Shown: positions 7,835-17,151, numbered from the stretch's first letter. The stretch: 64,000 nucleotides of DNA from Arthrobacter sp. M4 (GCF_020251205.1 NZ_JAIWYX010000004.1:124001-188000), one strand, 5' to 3'. Made by a program: numbers and translations. Notes: generated from the letters alone by a model not told the origin.

Positions 7835-8032
7835 CGTACTCCTTCACGCCCAGGTGGGCCAGCGGCGAACCGGACCCCACATTTCCGCCGGTTCCCTGAG
7901 TGGTCAAGACTGCACTGCCACTCAAGGCACTCAACACGCGCACCAAGGTTCGCACATCGGGTGGAGTAACTTTTCCGCGCAATTAGGACATGAATCTTTT
8001 GCCTAATCAGTTTCGACGTGTAAAGTCCTGTG

Positions 8033-8046
8033 TTTAGGTGAGCCTA
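8033..8046 (+). promoter_or_regulatory. DtxR/IdeR-type iron box upstream of efeU
   Basis: TTAGGTGAGCCTAA, matching the actinobacterial iron box (TTAGGTTAGGCTAACCTAA) in both half sites. It ends 31 bases before the efeU start, where bound iron-loaded repressor would block transcription. It predicts iron repression of the whole efe operon. Confidence 0.75.
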
Positions 8047-8077
8047 AGATTGGCTCCCCTAACAGAAGGTGCTTTGC

Positions 8078-8929
8078 ATGACAGCCAACTTCCTCATCGG
8101 CCTGCGTGAGGGCCTCGAGGCGACCCTGATCGTCGTCCTGTTGATGGCCTACCTCACTAAGAGCGGCCGCCGTGGGCTGCTCCCCCGCCTTTGGGCGGGA
8201 GTGGGCATTGCCGTTGCGGTGTCCGCCGCCTTTGGTGCCCTGCTGACGTTTGGCCCGCAGGGTCTCACGTTCGAGGCGCAGGAGGCCATTGGCGGAGGCC
8301 TGTCCATCCTCGCCGTCTGCTTGGTGACGTGGATGGTCTTTTGGATGGCGCGCACGGCGCGCACGCTCGGCAGCGAACTCCGTTCGCGCGTAGACGGAGT
8401 CGCCGACGGTGCTGCTTGGGGCCTGATCCTTGTCGCAGCCCTGGCTGTTGGCCGGGAGGGGCTGGAAACAGCCCTATTCCTGTGGGCGGCCGCCCAGGCC
8501 AGCGGCGAATCCTCGACGCCGCTTGTCGGAGCCCTGCTTGGGCTGGTCGTTGCCGCGGGACTCGGCTACCTGCTGCATCGCGGCGTGCTGAAGGTCAACC
8601 TCTCCCGCTTCTTCACCTGGACCGGCGCGGCCCTGGTGGTCATCGCGGGCGGCGTCCTGGCCTACGGAGTACACGACCTCCAGGAGGCAGGAATCCTGCC
8701 GGGGCTGCACAGCCTTGCCTTCGACGTCTCGGCCGCCGTGCCGCCGTCGTCATGGTACGGGACGCTGCTCAAGGGAACGCTGAACTTCTCGCCGGCCACA
8801 ACGTGGCTGGAAGCAGCCGCCTGGATCCTGTACGTCATCCCTGTCATGTTCTTCTACCTCAAGACCACCGTGCGTCCGCCGGCAACACCGGTTGAGGCAC
8901 GCTCGGCGACGCCCGTCGTCGCGTCCTAA
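8078..8929 (+). CDS. efeU: ferrous iron permease EfeU (FTR1 family)
   Basis: 283 residues, start ATG 8078 with AGAAGG upstream (a GTG nine bases earlier has no better site). Inner-membrane iron permease with about seven hydrophobic segments. The two REGLE motifs essential for iron passage in Ftr1/EfeU are present: R10-EGLE and R126-EGLE. It is the first gene of efeUOB, with a 42-base gap to efeO, and sits behind an iron box. The C-terminus ends in a short Pro/Ala tail. EfeU needs EfeO and EfeB, both encoded next to it, to import Fe(II). Confidence 0.95.
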   Translation: MTANFLIGLREGLEATLIVVLLMAYLTKSGRRGLLPRLWAGVGIAVAVSAAFGALLTFGPQGLTFEAQEAIGGGLSILAVCLVTWMVFWMARTARTLGSELRSRVDGVADGAAWGLILVAALAVGREGLETALFLWAAAQASGESSTPLVGALLGLVVAAGLGYLLHRGVLKVNLSRFFTWTGAALVVIAGGVLAYGVHDLQEAGILPGLHSLAFDVSAAVPPSSWYGTLLKGTLNFSPATTWLEAAAWILYVIPVMFFYLKTTVRPPATPVEARSATPVVAS

Positions 8930-8971
8930 ACCGACCACGGCACACTCCAACAACACAACCAAGGAATCCCC

Positions 8972-10159
8972 ATGCCTGGCTTGACCCTGCCCAAAAACCG
9001 ACTAACCGGCACCCGCCTCGCCGTCGTGGCGGCCGCCGCTGTCCTGCCGCTGGCGCTGGCGTCGTGCACCGACAACGCAAAAGCCTCCGGCGCTGCTGAC
9101 GGCCCCATCCAAGTGACCAGCACCAGCTCCGAGTGCAAGCTGTCCGCTTCGAGCGCCGCCAGCGGCAATCTCACCTTCGCGGTGAAGAACGATGGCTCCG
9201 AGGTCACCGAATTCTATGTGCTGGCCGAAGACGGGCTGCGTATCGTCGCGGAAGTGGAGAACATCGGCCCCGGCATCACCCGCAACCTGGTTCTCACGGC
9301 TCCGGCGGGCAAATACGTCACCGCTTGCAAGCCCGGCATGAAGGGCGATGGCATCCGGGCCGACTTCACGGTCAAGGACTCCGGCAACAAGCCCACGGTG
9401 GACGCAGACGCCAAGAAGCTGGTTGACGACGGCGTCAGCCAGTATGTCTCTTACGTCAAGGACCAGACCGAGCAGCTGGTGTCCGGCACCAAGGAATTCG
9501 CCGACGCCTTCGCCGCCGGAGACACCGCAAAGGCCAAGAGCCTGTACGCCTCCACCCGTATGCACTGGGAGCGCATCGAACCCGTCGCCGAGTCCTTCGG
9601 CGACCTCGACCCCAAGCTGGACGCCCGCGAGGCTGACCTGGAGCCCGGCCAGGAATGGACTGGATGGCACCGCGCGGAAAAGGACCTTTTCCCGCCCATG
9701 GATTACAAGCCGCTGACCGCTGACGAGCGTGCGGCCCTTGCCAAGCAGCTCGTGGCAGACACCGAGGAGCTGGGTAACCGTACACGGGCCGTGGAACTCA
9801 GCGCCGACAAGCTGGGCAATGGTGCCAAGGAACTGCTGGACGAGGTGGCCCGCGGCAAGGTCACTGGCGAAGAAGAGGTCTGGTCCCACACAGACCTTTG
9901 GGACTTCCAGGCCAACGTGGACGGCGCCCGCATTGCGTTCGAGAACCTCAAGCCTGCCCTGCAGCAGAAGAACGCCGCCCTGGCCTCCGAGCTGGACGCC
10001 AAGTTCTCCGCACTCCAGGCAGAGCTGAAGAAGTACGCCAAGGGAGACGGCTTCGTGTACTACAACGAGCTGAGCAAGGACCAGGTGCAGCAGCTCAGCG
10101 CCCTGGTGGACGCCCTCGGCGAGCCGCTGTCCAAGCTCACCGCGGCTGTAGTCCTGTGA
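8972..10159 (+). CDS. efeO: EfeO iron-uptake lipoprotein (cupredoxin plus M75 imelysin domain)
   Basis: 395 residues. A lipoprotein signal ends in the lipobox L29-A-S-C32, so the mature protein is tethered outside the membrane. Residues about 45-135 form the cupredoxin-like domain and the rest the M75 imelysin-like domain with the GxHxxE motif G231-W-H-R-A-E236. EfeO is thought to bind and deliver iron in the EfeUOB system. Its stop overlaps the efeB start (GTGA), so synthesis is coupled. Confidence 0.95.
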   Translation: MPGLTLPKNRLTGTRLAVVAAAAVLPLALASCTDNAKASGAADGPIQVTSTSSECKLSASSAASGNLTFAVKNDGSEVTEFYVLAEDGLRIVAEVENIGPGITRNLVLTAPAGKYVTACKPGMKGDGIRADFTVKDSGNKPTVDADAKKLVDDGVSQYVSYVKDQTEQLVSGTKEFADAFAAGDTAKAKSLYASTRMHWERIEPVAESFGDLDPKLDAREADLEPGQEWTGWHRAEKDLFPPMDYKPLTADERAALAKQLVADTEELGNRTRAVELSADKLGNGAKELLDEVARGKVTGEEEVWSHTDLWDFQANVDGARIAFENLKPALQQKNAALASELDAKFSALQAELKKYAKGDGFVYYNELSKDQVQQLSALVDALGEPLSKLTAAVVL

Positions 10160-11523
10160 GCGGCTGCCCTTTTGGCGGCGGCGAACAGCCGCCCACCAAC
10201 CACACTGCCAACACTCCCGGCGCTCCCTCGATGCAGGCCGACGTCGACCGTCCCCGACTCTCACGGCGCGGCCTGCTGGGCCTTGCCGGTGTGGGCGGTG
10301 CCGGGGCTGTGGCGGGCATCGCCGCGGGCCTACTGGGGCATGATGCCATAGCCGCCGCAGCCGTTCCGCCGGCCGCCACCAATACTGTGGTGCCGTTCTT
10401 CGGCGAACGGCAGGCCGGTATCACCACACCGGCCCAGGATCGCCTGCACATGGCCGCCTTCGACGTCACCACGGAGGATCGCGCCGCCCTGGTCAAGCTC
10501 CTGAAGGACTGGACGGCAGCCGCCGAAGCGATGACGGCTGGCCGGACCACAGGCGCCACCGGCGCCGTCAATGGTTCCTATGACGCTCCGCCGGAAGACA
10601 CCGGTGAGGCATTGGACCTCGACGCCGGCAAGCTCACCTTGACCTTCGGCTTTGGGCCAACGCTTTTCGAAAAGGACGGCAAGGCCCGATTTGGCTTGGA
10701 GGGTAGGCGCCCCGAAGCGCTGATCGACCTGCCGCACTTTCCCGGCGACGCCTTGGAACCGGCAAGGACCGGCGGAGACATTGTGGTGCAGGCCTGCGCG
10801 GATGACCCGCAGGTGGCAGTACACGCCATCCGCAACCTGGCACGCATCGCCTTCGGCAGGGCAAAAGTCCGCTGGTCGCAGCTTGGCTTCGGCCGTACGT
10901 CGTCCACCTCCCGGGCCCAGGCGACACCGCGGAACCTGTTCGGTTTCAAGGACGGCACCAACAACCTGAAGGCGGAAGACACCGAACTGCTCAAGGAACA
11001 TGTGTGGGCCGGTGCCGGGTCCCGTCCCGGCGAGGCTTGGATGGAGGGCGGCAGCTACCTGGTGGCACGCCGGATCCGGATGCACATCGAGATCTGGGAC
11101 CGTACTTCGCTGCGCGAACAGGAAGGGCTGATCGGCCGAACCAAGGGCGAGGGTGCACCCCTGTCCGGCGGCAAGGAGTTCACGGCTCCTGACTTCAACA
11201 TCAACGGCAAGAACGACGAGCCCCTCATCCCCATGGACGCCCACGTTCGTCTGGCCCACGCGGACCAGAACGATGGGGTCCGCATGCTTCGACGCGGCTA
11301 CAACTACACGGATGGTTCGGATGGTCTGGGCCACCTCGACGCCGGCTTGTTCTTTATTGCCTTCGTCAAGGATCCACGGACCCACTACGTGCCCATGCAG
11401 ATGACCATGGCCAAGGAGGATGTCCTTGCCCTGGAGTACCTGAAGCACACGGGTTCCGGACTCTTCGCTGTGCCGCCTGGCATCAAGCAGGGCGGCTTCA
11501 TCGGAGAAGGACTCTTCGCATGA
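10156..11523 (+). CDS. efeB: EfeB deferrochelatase/peroxidase (DyP type, Tat-exported)
   Basis: 455 residues from the GTG at 10156, which overlaps the efeO stop; an ATG at 10231 is an alternative. A twin-arginine signal (S36-R-R-G-L-L) precedes a hydrophobic stretch, so the folded haem protein is exported by Tat. The DyP motif GFKDGTNN lies near residue 263, and a further conserved His/Arg region follows (about 365). EfeB oxidises Fe(II) or handles haem at the outer face of the membrane and completes the EfeUOB system. The next gene overlaps its stop by ATGA. Confidence 0.95.
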   Translation: MSGCPFGGGEQPPTNHTANTPGAPSMQADVDRPRLSRRGLLGLAGVGGAGAVAGIAAGLLGHDAIAAAAVPPAATNTVVPFFGERQAGITTPAQDRLHMAAFDVTTEDRAALVKLLKDWTAAAEAMTAGRTTGATGAVNGSYDAPPEDTGEALDLDAGKLTLTFGFGPTLFEKDGKARFGLEGRRPEALIDLPHFPGDALEPARTGGDIVVQACADDPQVAVHAIRNLARIAFGRAKVRWSQLGFGRTSSTSRAQATPRNLFGFKDGTNNLKAEDTELLKEHVWAGAGSRPGEAWMEGGSYLVARRIRMHIEIWDRTSLREQEGLIGRTKGEGAPLSGGKEFTAPDFNINGKNDEPLIPMDAHVRLAHADQNDGVRMLRRGYNYTDGSDGLGHLDAGLFFIAFVKDPRTHYVPMQMTMAKEDVLALEYLKHTGSGLFAVPPGIKQGGFIGEGLFA

Positions 11524-12254
11524 ACCGCGCCGTCGTCGATTCCGGCGGCGGCACGGGCTACGGGCTGACAAGTCCCAATACGGCAATGACGGCCCCGGGA
11601 ACTCCGGGGCTGTCTGCCGTCATGCCCGCCGAAGACCCGTCCGGGCCCGCTGGCAGCGACATTACCCATCCAAGGACGAGCTCGGCTGAGCTCCGCCAGA
11701 TAACCGTCGAGGCGAGCCGCCGGAAGTACTTTGTCCTCGGTGCCCTATGCGTCATCGGCTGGGCCGGATCCGTGGCGTTCGCCGCGTTTATTGACTGCGG
11801 AGCGGACATGCACCGAGTTGGACTGGCGTGCCACATCCTGGCATTGGTTCTCTCCTTTGGCGCCATCCTGGTGGTGGACTGGGTTGGTTTCCTGTGGCTC
11901 CTCGGAAAGCGGGACATCCACGACACCCGCCGCCTCGAAGCTGCGGCCCAGCCGCTAATCTGGGGCGGGCTGGCAGTGCTGCTGGTGTCAGGGGCCTTGA
12001 TCAAGCCGGATATCACCAACCCAATGACCCAGATCAAGCTGCTCTGCGTCCTGGTGCTGATGCTGAACGGCATCGCGCTGGCACCGGCAATGAAACAGTT
12101 GCACGCCCTTCCGGCGGGCACGCACTTTACGGCGGTTGCCAAGCGCCTACGACTCCGGCTCCTCGTTGCGCTTTGCATCTCGCAGGGCTGCTGGTGGACG
12201 AGCGTGCTGGTCGGCCTGCTCAACAGCACCTTGCGTCGTTGGGCCGGCGACTAG
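11520..12254 (+). CDS. membrane protein coupled to efeUOB
   Basis: 244 residues, function unknown. The first 60 residues are Gly/Pro/Ser/Ala-rich and probably disordered. They are followed by about five membrane segments starting near residue 68 (YFVLGALCVIGWAGSVAFA), with HILALVLSFGAILVVDWVG resembling membrane helices of CopD/DUF2214-type proteins, though I would not assign it. The ATGA overlap with efeB means it is made together with the iron transporter. It could be an accessory subunit, for example for electron or metal handling. Confidence 0.7.
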   Translation: MNRAVVDSGGGTGYGLTSPNTAMTAPGTPGLSAVMPAEDPSGPAGSDITHPRTSSAELRQITVEASRRKYFVLGALCVIGWAGSVAFAAFIDCGADMHRVGLACHILALVLSFGAILVVDWVGFLWLLGKRDIHDTRRLEAAAQPLIWGGLAVLLVSGALIKPDITNPMTQIKLLCVLVLMLNGIALAPAMKQLHALPAGTHFTAVAKRLRLRLLVALCISQGCWWTSVLVGLLNSTLRRWAGD

Positions 12255-12318
12255 CCGGGCCGCAGTCCCCAAGGCGGCCACGCGGCGTCGAACCTCAACC
12301 AGGGCGGCTCCACATAGA

Positions 12319-12354
12319 GCGTCCCTGCCGCGAAATGTACGCGAGCAGGGACGC
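12319..12354. terminator. bidirectional terminator between efe operon and htpX
   Basis: Outer stem GCGTCCCTGC/GCAGGGACGC (12319-12328 with 12345-12354), with an inner CGCG/CGCG stem in the loop. It lies between two convergent genes and can serve both. Confidence 0.75.
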
Positions 12355-12382
12355 CGTTTGGATGGCCTCCCGACCGGAACCC

Positions 12383-13276
12383 TCAGAGTCCGGCCATTCG
12401 CTCCAACCGGGTGATTCGATCCCGCATCGGCGGGTGGGTTGCGAAGAGCTTGGTGATCGCGCCACCGCGGAAGGGGTTCGCGATCATCAGGTGCGAGGCG
12501 TTAACCAGCCTCTGGTCCTGCGGAAGCGGAACCTGCTGCACGCCGGACTCGATCTTACGGAGTGCCGATGCCAGCGCGAGCGGGTCGCCGGTCAGCGCGG
12601 CACCATCCTCGTCGGCGTCGTACTCCCTGGTCCGGGAGATAGCCATCTGGATCAGCGATGCGGCAAATGGCGCCAAAAGTGCCATGGCGATCATGGCCAA
12701 GGGATTGGCGTTCCGACGGTCGCCGCCACCGAAGAAGAGGAGCATCTGGCCCACCGAGGTGATGACGCCCGCGACGGCAGCCGCTACCGATGACGTCAGG
12801 ATGTCGCGGTTGTAGACATGCATGAGTTCGTGGCCCAGCACGCCTCGCAGCTCCCGAGCGTCCAACATGTGCAGGATTCCCTCGGTGACGCAGACCGCCG
12901 CATTCTGCGGGTTGCGACCCGTCGCGAAGGCATTGGGAGTCATGGTGGGCGACACGAAAATACGGGGCATGGGCTGCTGCGCCCGTGTGGACAGTTCGCG
13001 GACGATTGCGTACAACTGTGGAGCCTGGGCTTCGGAGACCGGGTAGGCGCCCATTGAACGGATGGCGATCTTGTCACTGTTCCAATAGCCGTACGCAGTG
13101 GTGCCAACGCCAATCAGGGCCATGATGAAAATGGGTGCCGAGCTCCGGGTGCCAGCCCCGATGAGAGCTCCAAGGCCCAGAAGCACGGCCCACAGCACGC
13201 CGAAAAGGGCCGCGGTTTTCAATCCATTGTGGTGGTTGTGCACGTCAGTACTTTCGCTCAGTGGAATCGATGGCAC
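12383..13276 (-). CDS. htpX: HtpX-like membrane zinc metalloprotease (M48)
   Basis: 297 residues from GTG 13276; GTG 13243, giving a start at VHNHHNGLKTAALFG, is equally plausible and matches the usual actinobacterial N-terminus. Two membrane segments (about 20-40 and 45-65) come first. The M48 active site H149-E-L-M-H153 follows, with the third ligand in TREYDADEDG (about residue 220). HtpX degrades damaged membrane proteins. It is convergent with the efe operon. In mycobacteria htpX neighbours the menJ/grcC1 genes; here those genes are 40 kb away. Confidence 0.9.
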   Translation of the reverse strand: MPSIPLSESTDVHNHHNGLKTAALFGVLWAVLLGLGALIGAGTRSSAPIFIMALIGVGTTAYGYWNSDKIAIRSMGAYPVSEAQAPQLYAIVRELSTRAQQPMPRIFVSPTMTPNAFATGRNPQNAAVCVTEGILHMLDARELRGVLGHELMHVYNRDILTSSVAAAVAGVITSVGQMLLFFGGGDRRNANPLAMIAMALLAPFAASLIQMAISRTREYDADEDGAALTGDPLALASALRKIESGVQQVPLPQDQRLVNASHLMIANPFRGGAITKLFATHPPMRDRITRLERMAGL

Positions 13277-13424
13277 CAGGATGGGTTCCGTTCCATCCTA
13301 GAGACGCTCTGTGACATTAACGTGCCGCCATGGTGGCCGGTTCCGCGCTGTAAAGCCCGACGCTGCCTCCCCAAGGCCGGACGGTCCTTGGTAGGCTCGG
13401 CAACGTCGCGGAAAGGGGGATCCC

Positions 13425-14264
13425 ATGGACACACCGCGCCGATCGCTCTACCGCTCATCGTTGTGGGAAATCGCCCGCCCCCGCGTGCCGCTGACAGTGG
13501 GGCACCTCCTCATTCGGCTGACCGACCCATCCGAGGCCTTCACCCTTGGTTCAGCCACCGACTGGCTGCGTTGCTACCGTGCTGCCGCCAGTGCGCTGCG
13601 CACCGTCGCTGGGGCCGAGCACATTGGCTTGATGTTCGCCGTCGGCTGGCACCCCCTAGGTGACGCCGTCGGCGAACCCGTCGCGGAATCCTCCACGCCG
13701 ACCTTCCACCTGTTCGGCCGCTGGCCGGGAGAACGTACGACGCCGGCCGCACAGCTGCTGCTTCCGGCCCGCCGTCGGCGCGCCGCACCCCAGGATGACG
13801 TGGACGACGTCGACGCCGGACTGCGGGCGGCGCTGCCGGCCGCTGCGGTTCGTCCAAGCGATTTGGCGAATGAGGTCGGCCCGCTCGGCTCGCCCGGCGA
13901 AGCCGGAGTTGAGGGTCCGGGGTGGCAGGTGGAAGGCTCACCCGCGCACCGCATGCTGGTTCCTCGGCTACCCATCAATTCCATAGACGAGGCGGCACCT
14001 CAGGACTTGCTTTCGGCTGCACGCGTCCTGCAGTCAGGCCAAGCATCGGGCCCCCTACAGCACGCAGGTTTGAGTTGCGTGGTTGCTTACTCCGAGGCGA
14101 CTACCTCAGCGGAAGGGCCTTCGGCACCGTCCCCCGGCGGGGCGGCCGCCGTCGCGAACCCCAGGACGGTGGTAATACACGTGCTCAAGCGGACCCGCGC
14201 GGAGGCATCAAATCCGCTGGAAGAGCTGCTTGGATCGGCAGAAGTTAGGCAAACCTTATTGTGA
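13425..14264 (+). CDS. hypothetical protein with a degenerate HIT-like fold signature
   Basis: 279 residues, ATG with GGAAAGGGGG upstream. Not firmly recognised. The N-terminal half (I-A-R-P-R-V-P-L-T-V-G-H-L-L-I-R-L ... GWHPLGDAVGEPVAESSTPTFHLFGRW) follows the layout of HIT hydrolases, in which PLSPGHxLVIPKRH is followed by VPHxHxHxIPR. The HxHxH catalytic triad is missing and only one His remains. The C-terminal half is Ala/Ser/Pro-rich with low similarity to anything. Its last codons overlap the Fur-like box of the next gene. The HIT link is inference. Confidence 0.55.
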   Translation: MDTPRRSLYRSSLWEIARPRVPLTVGHLLIRLTDPSEAFTLGSATDWLRCYRAAASALRTVAGAEHIGLMFAVGWHPLGDAVGEPVAESSTPTFHLFGRWPGERTTPAAQLLLPARRRRAAPQDDVDDVDAGLRAALPAAAVRPSDLANEVGPLGSPGEAGVEGPGWQVEGSPAHRMLVPRLPINSIDEAAPQDLLSAARVLQSGQASGPLQHAGLSCVVAYSEATTSAEGPSAPSPGGAAAVANPRTVVIHVLKRTRAEASNPLEELLGSAEVRQTLL

Positions 14265-14278
14265 ATTGCTCATAATAA
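14256..14278 (+). promoter_or_regulatory. Fur-like inverted repeat upstream of fur-katA
   Basis: TTATTGTGA-ATTGC-TCATAATAA, a 9-5-9 inverted repeat with one mismatch, 16 bases before the Fur-family start codon. AT-rich palindromes of this form are bound by FurA/PerR/CatR proteins, so autoregulation is likely. A weak iron-box-like TTAGG-CAAA-CCTTA overlaps its left edge. Confidence 0.65.
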
Positions 14279-14294
14279 GTGCTTCAATGGATTC

Positions 14295-14756
14295 ATGACG
14301 GAGCACTTGGGACACCAGGAGGCGTGGGCTTCTGCCTTGCGCGCCCACGGACGCCGGGTGACCAAACAGCGCTTGGCAGTGCTGTCCGCCGTTCATAACC
14401 ACCCTCATTCGCCGGCCGAGGGAATTCTGGCTGCGGCCAGGGCTGAGCTCCCGGAACTGACGGCGCAGTCGGTTTACGTGGTTCTCAGCGACCTTACGGA
14501 CCTGCAAATGTTGCGACGGTTTGAACCTCCGCACTCCCCCGCCCTCTACGAGACTCGTGTAGGTGACAACCACCACCACGCAGTGTGCGTGAGTTGCGGG
14601 CGCGTGGAGGACGTGGATTGTGCGGTGGGACACGCACCGTGCCTGACACCGCACTGGAATGAACATTCAAAGCCGATGACCATCCAGATTGCAGATGTCC
14701 TGTACCAAGGCATTTGCCAAGACTGCCAGGCAAAACAAAAGCTTCCCCGATCGTAG
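14295..14756 (+). CDS. Fur-family metalloregulator (FurA/PerR/CatR type)
   Basis: 153 residues. Winged-helix N-terminus ([25 protein letters not shown]) and a dimerisation domain with the metal-binding [11 protein letters not shown] motif, then two further Cys near the C-terminus (CQDC) that would complete a structural zinc site. It lies 29 bases upstream of a catalase gene; Fur-type genes next to catalase in actinobacteria usually encode peroxide sensors that repress both genes. The palindrome just upstream supports autoregulation. It cannot be told from sequence alone whether it senses iron or peroxide. Confidence 0.9.
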   Translation: MTEHLGHQEAWASALRAHGRRVTKQRLAVLSAVHNHPHSPAEGILAAARAELPELTAQSVYVVLSDLTDLQMLRRFEPPHSPALYETRVGDNHHHAVCVSCGRVEDVDCAVGHAPCLTPHWNEHSKPMTIQIADVLYQGICQDCQAKQKLPRS

Positions 14757-14785
14757 ATAAACCCCTACAAGAAATTAGGAGAAAG

Positions 14786-16282
14786 ATGACTGCGGAAATC
14801 TCTGCGCCCATTTCGACTACACAGTCGGGCGCGCCGGTGACCTCGGATGCACATTCGAAGTCCGTTGGTGCTGATGGTGCGATTATCCTGACCGACCACT
14901 ATTTGGTGGAGAAGCTGGCCCAGTTCAACCGTGAGCGGGTTCCGGAGCGCGTGGTTCACGCCAAGGGCGGCGGCGCGTTCGGTACGTTCAAGACCAGCTC
15001 GGACGTCTCCAAGTACACGAAGGCTGCGCTGTTCCAGCCCGGTGTCGAAACGGACATGCTGATCCGTTTCTCCTCCGTCGCCGGCGAGAACGGTTCCCCG
15101 GACACTTGGCGCGACCCCCGTGGTTTCGCCGTGAAGTTCTACACTTCCGAGGGCAACTACGACCTGGTGGGCAACAACACTCCGGTGTTTTTCATCCGCG
15201 ACGGCATCAAGTTCCCGGACTTCATCCACTCCCAGAAGCGACTCCCCGGCACCCACCTGCGCGACGCCGACATGCAGTGGGACTTCTGGACCCTCTCCCC
15301 GGAGTCCGCACACCAGGTCACCTGGCTGATGGGCGACCGTGGCCTCCCGGCCTCCTGGCGTGAAATGCAGGGCTACGGCTCGCACACCTACCAGTGGATC
15401 AACGCCGAAGGCGAGCGTTTCTGGGTCAAGTACCACTTCAAGTCCAACCAGGGCGTCAAGTCCATTTCCGGCGACGAGGCCGCCGAACTGGCTGGCTCGG
15501 ACGCGGACTTCTACATCCGCGACCTGTACGAAAACATCGAAGCCGGCAACTTCCCATCCTGGGAACTGCACGTCCAGGTCATGCCTTACGAGGACGCCAA
15601 GACGTACCGCTTCAACCCGTTCGACCTCACCAAGGTCTGGCCGCACGCGGACTACCCGCTGATCCACGTTGGCACCATGGAGCTGAACAAGAACCCGGAA
15701 AACTACTTCGCGCAGATCGAGCAGGCCACCTTCGCGCCGTCGAACTTCGTGCCGGGCATCGCTGCCTCCCCGGACAAGATGCTGCAGGCCCGCATCTTCT
15801 CCTACGCCGACGCGCACCGCTACCGCGTGGGCACCAACCACGCCCAGATCCCGGTGAACCAGCCCAAGAACCAGGTCAACAACTACAGCCAGGACGGCGC
15901 TGGACGCTACCTCTTCAACGCCCCTTCGGTTCCGGTGTACGCACCCAACTCCGTGGGCGGCCCGGCTGCTGTTGAGCCCGCGGTTGCCGGCGGCGGCTGG
16001 GAGAACGACGGCGAGCTGACGCTCGCCGCGCACTCCCTGCACACCGAGGACAGCGACTTCGGCCAGGCCGGCACCCTCTACCGCGAGGTTTACGATGACG
16101 CGGCCAAAGCCCGCCTCCTAGAGACCATCACCGGCGCTGTGGGCGGCGTGAAGAGCGCCGACATCAAGGAACGCGCCATCCAGTACTGGGCCAACGTCGA
16201 CGCCGACCTCGGCGCCAAACTCCGCGCCAACCTCGGTGCCGGACAGGGCGAGTCCGCAGCTGAAGCAGCCAACAAGCTCTAA
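14786..16282 (+). CDS. katA: monofunctional haem catalase
   Basis: 498 residues from ATG 14786, preceded by TTAGGAG; the in-frame ATG at 14714 lies inside fur. Catalyses the disproportionation of hydrogen peroxide. Visible catalytic features: distal H58 ([13 protein letters not shown]), Asn in [13 protein letters not shown] (about 130), and the proximal haem ligand Y340 in [11 protein letters not shown]. Length fits small-subunit catalases. Paired with the Fur-family gene upstream, so probably induced by peroxide. Confidence 0.95.
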   Translation: MTAEISAPISTTQSGAPVTSDAHSKSVGADGAIILTDHYLVEKLAQFNRERVPERVVHAKGGGAFGTFKTSSDVSKYTKAALFQPGVETDMLIRFSSVAGENGSPDTWRDPRGFAVKFYTSEGNYDLVGNNTPVFFIRDGIKFPDFIHSQKRLPGTHLRDADMQWDFWTLSPESAHQVTWLMGDRGLPASWREMQGYGSHTYQWINAEGERFWVKYHFKSNQGVKSISGDEAAELAGSDADFYIRDLYENIEAGNFPSWELHVQVMPYEDAKTYRFNPFDLTKVWPHADYPLIHVGTMELNKNPENYFAQIEQATFAPSNFVPGIAASPDKMLQARIFSYADAHRYRVGTNHAQIPVNQPKNQVNNYSQDGAGRYLFNAPSVPVYAPNSVGGPAAVEPAVAGGGWENDGELTLAAHSLHTEDSDFGQAGTLYREVYDDAAKARLLETITGAVGGVKSADIKERAIQYWANVDADLGAKLRANLGAGQGESAAEAANKL

Positions 16283-16338
16283 GGCTTCCCGCTAGCGGCC
16301 AGCCGGTGTGTTGCCGGATTCCGGCCTCACGTCCGCGT

Positions 16339-16376
16339 AAAGCACCCCGTCACTCACCAGAGTGACGGGGTGCTTT
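16339..16376 (+). terminator. terminator after katA
   Basis: Perfect 16-bp stem (16339-16354 with 16361-16376), 6-base loop and a T-rich end, 57 bases after the katA stop. Confidence 0.9.
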
Positions 16377-16486
16377 TACGTTGAAAGGATGGCTGTAACT
16401 TCAACTGATGGGTGTGAGGTCGTCCGTGTCCACATATGCCCCGGAACCTCTGGCCCTTGATCGCGCCCGAAATCTACGATGCCTGC

Positions 16487-17122
16487 ATGGACACATTCTC
16501 AGGAATTCCGGGCGCTGCTTTTCAGTTCTATTCCGAGCTGGAGTCGAACAACAATCGTGACTGGTGGCTGGAGCACAAAGACGTTTATGAATCGTCAATC
16601 AAAGAGCCGCTAACACTCCTGCTTGCGGAGTTGGAAGACAGGTTCGGCCAGGCGAAGATCTTCCGTCCAAACCGTGACATACGCTTCTCGGCGGACAAAT
16701 CGCCCTACAAGACTTATCAGGGGGCCATTGCTGGAACCAGGGAAGGAACTGGCTTCTACCTTCACCTCAGCTCCGACGGGCTCTTTATCGGTGGAGGATG
16801 CCATACTCAGTCTCCAGAGCAGATCGCCAAATTCCGCCAGGCCGTTGATGCGCCCGCCAGTGGCGAAAGACTGGAAAAAATTGTCAAAGACGTGGCGGAC
16901 GCAGGTTTTGAGGTTGAAGGCGAGATGCTCAAAACGGTCCCCAAGGGCTACGACAAGGACCACCCCAGGGCGGAACTTCTCAAGCACAAATCCCTCTCCG
17001 CCGGAATAGCACTGGGCGAGCCCGACTGGCTAGCCACGCCGGATGCCAAGGAGGAAATCGCCGGTCGTTGGGAGCAGTTGCGCCCCCTCGTTGAGTGGAT
17101 GAACCAGAACGCCGCTCCCTGA
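16487..17122 (+). CDS. DUF2461 family protein
   Basis: 211 residues from ATG 16487; an upstream in-frame ATG at 16436 would add 17 residues with no better ribosome site. Family features: FSGIPGAAFQFYSELESNNNRDWW near the N-terminus, PNRDIRFSADKSPYKT in the middle, and GGGCHTQSPEQIAKFR. DUF2461 proteins are widespread cytosolic proteins of unknown biochemical function. It is a single gene between two terminators. Confidence 0.85.
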   Translation: MDTFSGIPGAAFQFYSELESNNNRDWWLEHKDVYESSIKEPLTLLLAELEDRFGQAKIFRPNRDIRFSADKSPYKTYQGAIAGTREGTGFYLHLSSDGLFIGGGCHTQSPEQIAKFRQAVDAPASGERLEKIVKDVADAGFEVEGEMLKTVPKGYDKDHPRAELLKHKSLSAGIALGEPDWLATPDAKEEIAGRWEQLRPLVEWMNQNAAP

Positions 17123-17151
17123 TTCCGGCTGTTGAGCCCGCCCCTGGATAG

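Larger units (their letters stand above)
7404..8032. other. element/chromosome junction region without a convincing gene
   Basis: About 630 bases without a supported gene. It begins with an AT-rich stretch holding a 14-bp perfect palindrome (7443-7456) and an 8-bp inverted repeat (7453-7460 with 7477-7484). Next come a 13-bp perfect hairpin (7523-7560), three GTCCGCA repeats (7582-7610), and a 12-bp direct repeat (7614-7625 and 7739-7750). A 17-bp perfect hairpin follows at 7792-7834. The element most likely ends somewhere between 7,560 and 7,790, but I cannot see the partner end and no tRNA fragment is recognisable. A minus-strand frame at 7776-7982 is judged spurious. Confidence 0.6.

Noticed and set aside
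7776..7982. Minus-strand 68-residue frame upstream of efeU
   Set aside because: TTG start, no ribosome site, no recognisable family, and a perfect 17-bp hairpin lies inside its 3' half. More likely intergenic.
14765..16042. Minus-strand 425-residue open frame
   Set aside because: Antisense shadow of katA, which has all catalytic residues in the other strand.
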